A DNA stretch of 64,000 nucleotides from Providencia alcalifaciens (lineage in GTDB: Bacteria; Pseudomonadota; Gammaproteobacteria; Enterobacterales; Enterobacteriaceae). The stretch spans positions 3,472,001-3,536,000 of the forward strand of contig NZ_CP084296.1 of NCBI RefSeq assembly GCF_020271745.1. The letters are read 5' to 3'. The translations under genes and the position numbers were made by a program. Positions within the stretch are counted from its first letter, which is position 1; every line of letters begins with the position of its first letter. The notes below the pieces were generated by a model that saw only the letters and a program-made list of their open reading frames with translations, was not told where the DNA came from and ran no database searches. This document shows positions 58,849 through 64,000 of this stretch, one piece after another.

Positions 58849-59834
58849 ACTAATTCCTCCACAGGCTTAAAGCAGGCACGTAAACGTGATTGTGCAAAAC
58901 TGGTTAATTGAGGCTCTTGCTCTACGCAATGCTGGTTTGCATATTGGCAACGCGGCGAGAACGGACACCCTTTTGGTAAGCGTAATAAGTTTGGCGGGTT
59001 ACCTGGAATCGTGGCTAAATTATCGTCATCCCCATCTAAGCGCGGCACGGCCGCTAATAAACCCAGCGAATATGGATGAGATGGCTGATAGAAAATATCT
59101 CGTGCGCTGCCATACTCCATCGTGCGCCCCGCATACATCACGAGTACCTTGTCACACACTCCGGCGACAACCCCTAAGTCGTGGGTAATTAAGATGATCG
59201 CGGTATCAAATTCCTGCTTCAGTTCATTCAGTAATGTCATGATCTGCGCTTGTACCGTGACGTCCAATGCAGTTGTCGGTTCATCGGCGATCAGCAATTT
59301 TGGTTGACACAATAGCGCCATCGCAATCATCACGCGTTGGCGCATGCCCCCTGAAAATTCATGCGGGTACATGTTCATACGTTTACGAGCTTCCGGCATT
59401 TTTACCGCATCCAGCATACGCACAGATTCTTCAAAAGCCTCTTTTTTGCTCATCCCTTTGTGCAGCATCAACACTTCAGATAGCTGCGTACCAATTTTCA
59501 GGTATGGGTTGAGAGAGGTCATTGGGTCTTGGAAAATCATGGAGATCTCTTCCGCACGCATGCGGTTAAGCTCTTTCTCCTTGAGGTTTAAAATCTCACG
59601 CCCATTAAACATGGCGGAGCCACCTACACGACCATTTTTTGCCAGCAGCCCCATCAAAGCAAAAGCGGTTTGGGATTTACCCGAACCAGATTCACCCACA
59701 ATTCCCAGCGTTTCCCCAGCACTCAATTCAAAATTGAGTTTATTCACCGCCGTCACCCCCCCATCTTGGGTGGCAAATGTGACGTTTAAATCCTGCACCG
59801 ATAATAAAGGGCTTTTGCGTGTCGAATGTTCCAT
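58845..59834 (-). CDS. oppD: Oligopeptide ABC transporter ATP-binding protein OppD
   Basis: Second ATPase of the Opp importer. The 329-aa protein has Walker A G-E-S-G-S-G-K-S-Q (near 51), signature S-G-G-M-R-Q-R and Walker B L-L-I-A-D-E-P-T-T-A-L-D-V-T. The C-terminal cysteines (G-C-P-F-S-P-R-C, H-C, A-C-F) match the cluster-binding extension in this family. Slightly shorter than E. coli at the N-terminus. The start lies 11 nt after oppC. Confidence 0.96.
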   Translation of the reverse strand: MEHSTRKSPLLSVQDLNVTFATQDGGVTAVNKLNFELSAGETLGIVGESGSGKSQTAFALMGLLAKNGRVGGSAMFNGREILNLKEKELNRMRAEEISMIFQDPMTSLNPYLKIGTQLSEVLMLHKGMSKKEAFEESVRMLDAVKMPEARKRMNMYPHEFSGGMRQRVMIAMALLCQPKLLIADEPTTALDVTVQAQIMTLLNELKQEFDTAIILITHDLGVVAGVCDKVLVMYAGRTMEYGSARDIFYQPSHPYSLGLLAAVPRLDGDDDNLATIPGNPPNLLRLPKGCPFSPRCQYANQHCVEQEPQLTSFAQSRLRACFKPVEELV

Positions 59835-59845
59835 AAATTAGCCCC

Positions 59846-60754
59846 TTAGCGATCTTTCGGGTCGAGGGCATCACGTAAGCCATCGCCGATAAAGTTGAAA
59901 CAAAACAGCGTGATAACTAAGAACCCTGCGGGGATCAACAGTAACCACGGCGTGACCTCCATAGAGTTAGCACCATCACTGAGTAAAGCCCCCCAGCTAC
60001 TGAGCGGTTCTTGAGTTCCTAGACCAAGGAAGCTTAAGAATGATTCAAATAAAATCATACTTGGGACTAATAATGATGCGTAAACCACGACAACACCCAG
60101 TACGTTAGGTACGATATGACGCAGGATAATGTGGCGTGTGCTGACACCGCAAACTAATGCCGCTTCAATAAACTCTTTGCGTTTTAGCCCCAACGTTTGC
60201 CCACGTACGATACGCGCCATATCTAGCCATGACACCATCCCAATGGCGACGAAAATCAGTAGGATATTGGTACCAAATAACGTCACTAACAAAATAACGA
60301 AGAACATGAACGGGAAGGAGTTTAAAATCTCCAGTAAGCGCATCATGATAGAGTCGACTTTACCGCCCACATAACCTGCCAGTGAGCCATATAAGGTGCC
60401 GACCACCACCGCGACTAATGCAGCCGCAACGCCAACCATTAAGGAAATTCTTCCACCAATCGCCACGCGCACAAGTAAGTCGCGCCCGGAAGCATCGGTA
60501 CCAAAATAATGCCCAGTTGCCCAATCAGGTGGCGTTGACATCATTTCCCAGTCCGTATCGTCATATAAAAATGGCGATAACATCGGGGCAAAAATCACAA
60601 ACAGCGTAATGCAAAACAGCACACACAGGCTGACAATCGCCGCACGGTTATGCATAAAGCGTCGTCTTGCATCTTGCCAAAGACTGCGCCCTTCAATATC
60701 CAATTGCTCAGAAAAGTTTTCCAGAGCTTCACTATTTTTGTTGTTTAATAGCAT
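59846..60754 (-). CDS. oppC: Oligopeptide ABC transporter permease OppC
   Basis: A 302-aa membrane permease with six hydrophobic segments. The coupling-helix motif E-A-A-x3-G-x9-I-x3-H-x-x-P-N (E-A-A-L-V-C-G near 200) contacts the ATPases. The C-terminal G-D-G-L-R-D-A-L-D-P motif is typical of OppC/DppC. Its start is 15 nt after the oppB stop. Confidence 0.96.
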   Translation of the reverse strand: MLLNNKNSEALENFSEQLDIEGRSLWQDARRRFMHNRAAIVSLCVLFCITLFVIFAPMLSPFLYDDTDWEMMSTPPDWATGHYFGTDASGRDLLVRVAIGGRISLMVGVAAALVAVVVGTLYGSLAGYVGGKVDSIMMRLLEILNSFPFMFFVILLVTLFGTNILLIFVAIGMVSWLDMARIVRGQTLGLKRKEFIEAALVCGVSTRHIILRHIVPNVLGVVVVYASLLVPSMILFESFLSFLGLGTQEPLSSWGALLSDGANSMEVTPWLLLIPAGFLVITLFCFNFIGDGLRDALDPKDR

Positions 60755-60769
60755 AGTGTTTCTCCGGTC

Positions 60770-61690
60770 TTAGTAACGAATTTTCGGGTCGATGACGGCA
60801 TACAGCACATCGACGATGGCATTAAAAGCAATGGTCAATACCCCAACTAAAATTGTTAAGCTAAGCACTAACGAATAATCACGGTTTAATGCACCATTGA
60901 CGAACAGCTGTCCAATTCCTGGTAAGCCGAAAATGGTTTCAATTACCATGGAACCCGTGATGATCCCAACGAATGCAGGCCCCATATAAGAGAGTACCGG
61001 CAGTAATGCTGGTTTTAACGCATGGCGGAAAATAATGGTACGCAGCGGTAATCCTTTTGCACGCGCAGTACGAATAAAGTTTGAATGCATGATCTCAATC
61101 ATCGAACCACGGGTAATACGCGAAATGCTGGCGATATACGCCAAAGAGAGTGCTACCATCGGTAAAATTATGTGCGTGACGTTACCACCATCCCACCCCC
61201 CACCGGGGAGCCATTTCAAGTGAATGGCAAAAATCAGCACCAAAAGTGGTGCCACAACAAAGCTTGGGATGACAACCCCCGTCATGGCGAATCCCATGAC
61301 TGTAAAGTCCCATTTCGTATTCTGATTTAATGCGGCAATCACCCCCGCAGTAACACCAAATAACACTGCGACCACAAAGGCTGTGGCGCCTAATTTTGCA
61401 GATACCGGAAAGGCTTTCGCAACTAAGTCGTTGACGCTGTAGTCTTTATATTTAAAAGAAGGACCGAAATCCCCTTGAGAAAGTTGGAATAAGTAGCTGA
61501 AATACTGCTTATACATTGGATCATTAAGGTGATATTTCGCCTCAATGTTGGCCATCACTTCAGGTGGAAGTTTACGCTCGCCAGTAAACGGGCTGCCCGG
61601 CGCTAATCTCATCATGAAAAATGAGATGGTAATAAGAATAAATAAAGTCGGAATTGCTTCAAGCAAACGACGCAAAATAAATTTAAACAT
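60770..61690 (-). CDS. oppB: Oligopeptide ABC transporter permease OppB
   Basis: A 306-aa membrane permease, same length as E. coli OppB, with six hydrophobic segments. The N-terminal R-R-L-L-E-A-I-P-T and the coupling motif T-A-R-A-K-G-L-P-x6-R-H-A-L-K-P-A are characteristic, and the C-terminus ends D-P-K-I-R-Y. It lies 66 nt after oppA. Confidence 0.96.
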   Translation of the reverse strand: MFKFILRRLLEAIPTLFILITISFFMMRLAPGSPFTGERKLPPEVMANIEAKYHLNDPMYKQYFSYLFQLSQGDFGPSFKYKDYSVNDLVAKAFPVSAKLGATAFVVAVLFGVTAGVIAALNQNTKWDFTVMGFAMTGVVIPSFVVAPLLVLIFAIHLKWLPGGGWDGGNVTHIILPMVALSLAYIASISRITRGSMIEIMHSNFIRTARAKGLPLRTIIFRHALKPALLPVLSYMGPAFVGIITGSMVIETIFGLPGIGQLFVNGALNRDYSLVLSLTILVGVLTIAFNAIVDVLYAVIDPKIRY

Positions 61691-61725
61691 TGCCCTTTCC
61701 TACTTCTATTGCCATTTAGGCTAAT

Positions 61726-61748
61726 GGCTGGCTCACAAGAAGCCAGCC
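61726..61748 (-). other. Stem-loop between oppA and oppB
   Basis: An 8-bp GC-rich stem GGCTGGCT/AGCCAGCC with a 7-nt loop and no T-run, nine nucleotides beyond the oppA stop. Such hairpins commonly raise expression of the binding protein over the membrane parts. Confidence 0.65.
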
Positions 61749-61756
61749 TGTTGTGA

Positions 61757-63397
61757 TTAGTGTTTGATGATATACAGATCTTTAGTATGTAAGTTATCTA
61801 ATGGATCTTTACCCGTATATCCACCCACATAAGGCTTCACTAAGCGGGTATTCACATAGTAGTAGAGAGGCACGATAGCAGAATCTTTATCTAAAAGTTT
61901 TTCGGCTTGTTGGTACAGCTCAGCACGCTCTTCATCCGTTTTCACCCGAAGTGTTTTCTTCATGGTGTCATCGAAATCTTTGTTTTTATAATGCACAGTA
62001 TTGTTACTACTATAAGAAAGCAGCATGTTTAAGAAGGATGACGGTTCGTTATAATCCGCACACCAACCTGCACGCGCTACGTCATAGTTACCTTGGTGGC
62101 GACTATCTAAGAAAGTTTTCCACTCTTGGTTTTCCAGTTTCACCTCAGCGCCAATGTTTTTCTTCCACATTGAGGAAGCTGCAATAGCGAGACGCTTATG
62201 CAAGTCTGACGTGTTATACAGTAAGTTAAATTTCAGTGGATTTGCTTTGTTGTAACCCGCTTCTTCCAGCAACTGTTTGGCTTTTTCATTACGCTGCTCT
62301 TGGGTCATATTGGCATACCAATCTGGTTTTTCTGTTTTCATGCCGCTTGCAAATGGTGGGGTAAATCCATAAGCCGGAATATCTCCCATTGCTTTGATTT
62401 TCGTGGCAATCACGTCTCTGTCCATCGACAGTTTTAGCGCTTCACGAACACGAGGATCATTAAATGGCGGTTTTTCATTATTAATTTCATAGTAGTAGAT
62501 ACACATGTATGGGCTTACACGCAGATCTTTTGGCATAGTTTGCTGAATAGTTTTAAATTGTTCGATAGGTAAGTTAGTGTGAGTCATATCAATTTCACCG
62601 CTGCGATAGCGGTTTACATCCGTCACTTCTGAGGCAATTGGCAGGAAAGTGACTTGGTCAATGACAGTGTGAGCATTATCCCAATAGGTTGGGCTACGAT
62701 CCAAAATAATACGCTCGTTAACTGTCCAATCTTTTAATTTATAGGCACCATTTCCAACGAAATTCGCAGGTTGAGTCCATTTAGTACCAAATTTTTCAAC
62801 CACGTTTTTATTCACTGGTGACATCGATGGATGAGCTAATAACTTAGGAATATAAGGGACAGCCTCACTTAAAGTCAGAACTAAGGTCTTATCATCCAGC
62901 GCTTTAATGCCTAACTCTTCTGGCTTTTTCTTACCGGAAATCACATCATCAACATTTTTCACATGAGCGTACTGTAAATAGCTCGCATATGGGGACGCTG
63001 TATCCGGGTCAGCCAGTCGGCGCCAGCTATATACAAAATCTTCTGCCGTGACAGGGTCACCATTTGACCATTTGGCATCGTCACGAATTTTAAACGTCCA
63101 CTCAGTAAAATCTTTATTTTCCCAGCTCGTGGCAGAGCCTGGTAAAATTTCCCCAGCAGGACCAACGATGGTGATACCTTCAAATAAATCTCTTGAAAGA
63201 TGGGATTCTGGCACCCCTTCAATTTTATGCGGATCAAGGGATTGGGGCTCTGTTCCGTTATTACGAACAATATTTTGTTTTTCAGCCAGTTCGACACCCG
63301 CGGGAACCACTGCACCATAACTTGTCGCCATCGTCCCTGCCATTAATCCAGCAGCAACGCTTAAAGCAACAAATGTCTTATTCAGTAATTTGCTCAT
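61757..63397 (-). CDS. oppA: Periplasmic oligopeptide-binding protein OppA
   Basis: Captures di- to pentapeptides and delivers them to OppBCDF. The 546-aa precursor (E. coli 543) has a signal peptide ending about residue 27 (A-T-S-Y-G-A), then V-P-A-G-V-E-L-A-E-K-Q. Family signatures include N-N-G-T-E-P-Q-S-L-D-P-H-K-I-E-G-V, N-V-x-R-Y-R-S-G-E-I-D-M-T and W-C-A-D-Y-N-E-P-S-S-F. The start at 63397 is preceded by GGGAG; in-frame starts further upstream lack the family N-terminus. Confidence 0.96.
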   Translation of the reverse strand: MSKLLNKTFVALSVAAGLMAGTMATSYGAVVPAGVELAEKQNIVRNNGTEPQSLDPHKIEGVPESHLSRDLFEGITIVGPAGEILPGSATSWENKDFTEWTFKIRDDAKWSNGDPVTAEDFVYSWRRLADPDTASPYASYLQYAHVKNVDDVISGKKKPEELGIKALDDKTLVLTLSEAVPYIPKLLAHPSMSPVNKNVVEKFGTKWTQPANFVGNGAYKLKDWTVNERIILDRSPTYWDNAHTVIDQVTFLPIASEVTDVNRYRSGEIDMTHTNLPIEQFKTIQQTMPKDLRVSPYMCIYYYEINNEKPPFNDPRVREALKLSMDRDVIATKIKAMGDIPAYGFTPPFASGMKTEKPDWYANMTQEQRNEKAKQLLEEAGYNKANPLKFNLLYNTSDLHKRLAIAASSMWKKNIGAEVKLENQEWKTFLDSRHQGNYDVARAGWCADYNEPSSFLNMLLSYSSNNTVHYKNKDFDDTMKKTLRVKTDEERAELYQQAEKLLDKDSAIVPLYYYVNTRLVKPYVGGYTGKDPLDNLHTKDLYIIKH

Positions 63398-63491
63398 TAT
63401 TTCGGTTACTCCCATACTATTGTGTTGGTTGTGTTGTTGATACACCTGCCTACTTGGTCAGTAAGCAATTATTTTGTTTATTACAAAATTA

Positions 63492-64000
63492 TTAATTAGT
63501 AGAATTAATATATAACCGCTTAATATCCATGTAATCAAGAGGGTCTTCACCTTTAAATCCTCCGATTGTGGGCTTGATCATCCTTGCACTCACACGGTAA
63601 TAAACGGGAACCAGCGCAGAGTCCTTATCCAGCAAGGTTTCTGCCTGTTGGTAAAGCTGTTGACGTGCTTGGTCATCCGGTGCCGTTAAAGCCTCTAATA
63701 GCAGTTGGTCATAGGCTTTATTTTTATAGGCCGCCGTATTGTTACTGTTTTCTGATAGTAATGAATTTAAGAATGCAGAAGGTTCATTGTAATCAGCGCA
63801 CCATGTTGCTCTTGCAACCTGATAATTTCCTTCATGGCGATTTTGCAGTGTGGTTTTCCATTCTTGATTTTGTAATGTTACCTCTGCGCCAATATTTTTC
63901 TGCCACATGGAAGCGGCTACAATCGCCTGCTGTTTATTTTGGTCTGAGGTGTTATACAGCAGAGTAAACTTGAGAGGATTTTTGGCGCTATATCCGGCTT
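63492..64000 (-). CDS. Second OppA-type peptide-binding protein, C-terminal part
   Basis: The last ~169 residues of an oppA paralogue; the gene continues beyond the right edge. Features shared with OppA include Y-N-T-S-D, N-I-G-A-E-V, N-Q-E-W-K-T, the peptide-site W-C-A-D-Y-N-E-P-S, L-D-K-D-S-A-L-V-P-V-Y-Y and G-E-D-P-L-D. It diverges moderately from the adjacent OppA, so it is an older duplicate rather than a recent copy. The frame is open to the window edge; only 94 nt separate it from oppA, with no clear terminator. Confidence 0.92.
   Translation of the reverse strand, partial: AGYSAKNPLKFTLLYNTSDQNKQQAIVAASMWQKNIGAEVTLQNQEWKTTLQNRHEGNYQVARATWCADYNEPSAFLNSLLSENSNNTAAYKNKAYDQLLLEALTAPDDQARQQLYQQAETLLDKDSALVPVYYRVSARMIKPTIGGFKGEDPLDYMDIKRLYINSTN

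Noticed and set aside
59344-59841. 165-codon frame opposite oppD
   Set aside because: Antisense shadow; oppD has complete ABC ATPase motifs on the other strand.

Overview
The window is a stretch of enterobacterial chromosome. Protein sequences match the Escherichia coli block fumC–manA–ydgA–add, the ydgJ–rsx–nth block and the rnb-to-opp block closely, almost gene for gene, but the DNA is relatively AT-rich, trpG is separate from trpD (fused in E. coli), and several genes sit where E. coli has none. This fits a member of the Morganellaceae, most likely Providencia. The genus is an inference from sequence resemblance, not a database result. I see no rRNA, tRNA, CRISPR array, transposase or prophage.

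Layout. 1–7681: fumC (partial), manA, ydgA, add, a YfeH-type bile-acid/sodium symporter homologue, ydgJ and ydgK. 7719–14653: the SoxR-reducing/Rnf-type electron transport operon rsxABCDGE with nth; RsxC has a long tandem-repeat tail. 14717–22740: rnb, osmB, yciH–pyrF, lapA–lapB, pgpB, ribA, hemB. 22775–30452: an unrecognised 149-aa gene, acnA, cysB, an exported M13 metallopeptidase, and an AT-rich islet with a 162-aa gene plus a 39-aa gene. 30482–31641: three 107-bp ERIC-type elements and one fragment around sodC and the 3' end of topA. 31656–41802: topA, yciN, sohB, yciK, btuR, an unrecognised lipoprotein-like gene, rluB, yciO, rnm. 41860–48847: a complete attenuated trp operon (trpL E G D C B A). 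49091–57550: ompW, yciC, a SulP transporter, yciB, yciA, tonB, yciY, clsA, yciU. 57559–64000: a possible broken gene, then oppF, D, C, B, A and the 3' part of a second oppA.

How the genes work together. Most of the window is core metabolism and envelope biology: TCA enzymes (fumC, acnA), haem, riboflavin, pyrimidine, cobalamin and tryptophan biosynthesis, RNA processing (rnb, rnm, rluB), LPS control (lapAB), lipid enzymes (pgpB, clsA, yciA), and uptake (tonB, opp, SulP). Visible control sites include the trp promoter/operator and attenuator, a perfect FNR-type palindrome upstream of ompW, a Fur-box-like site upstream of tonB, and many intrinsic terminators.

I did not find a clearly new multi-gene system. 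The best candidates for a second look are the two-gene AT-rich islet at 29569–30181, the RsxC repeat array, the orphan promoter–terminator pair near 30368–30452, the enlarged trp leader with a 17-bp triplication, and a recurring pattern of short sequences present in exactly three tandem copies at four intergenic sites.
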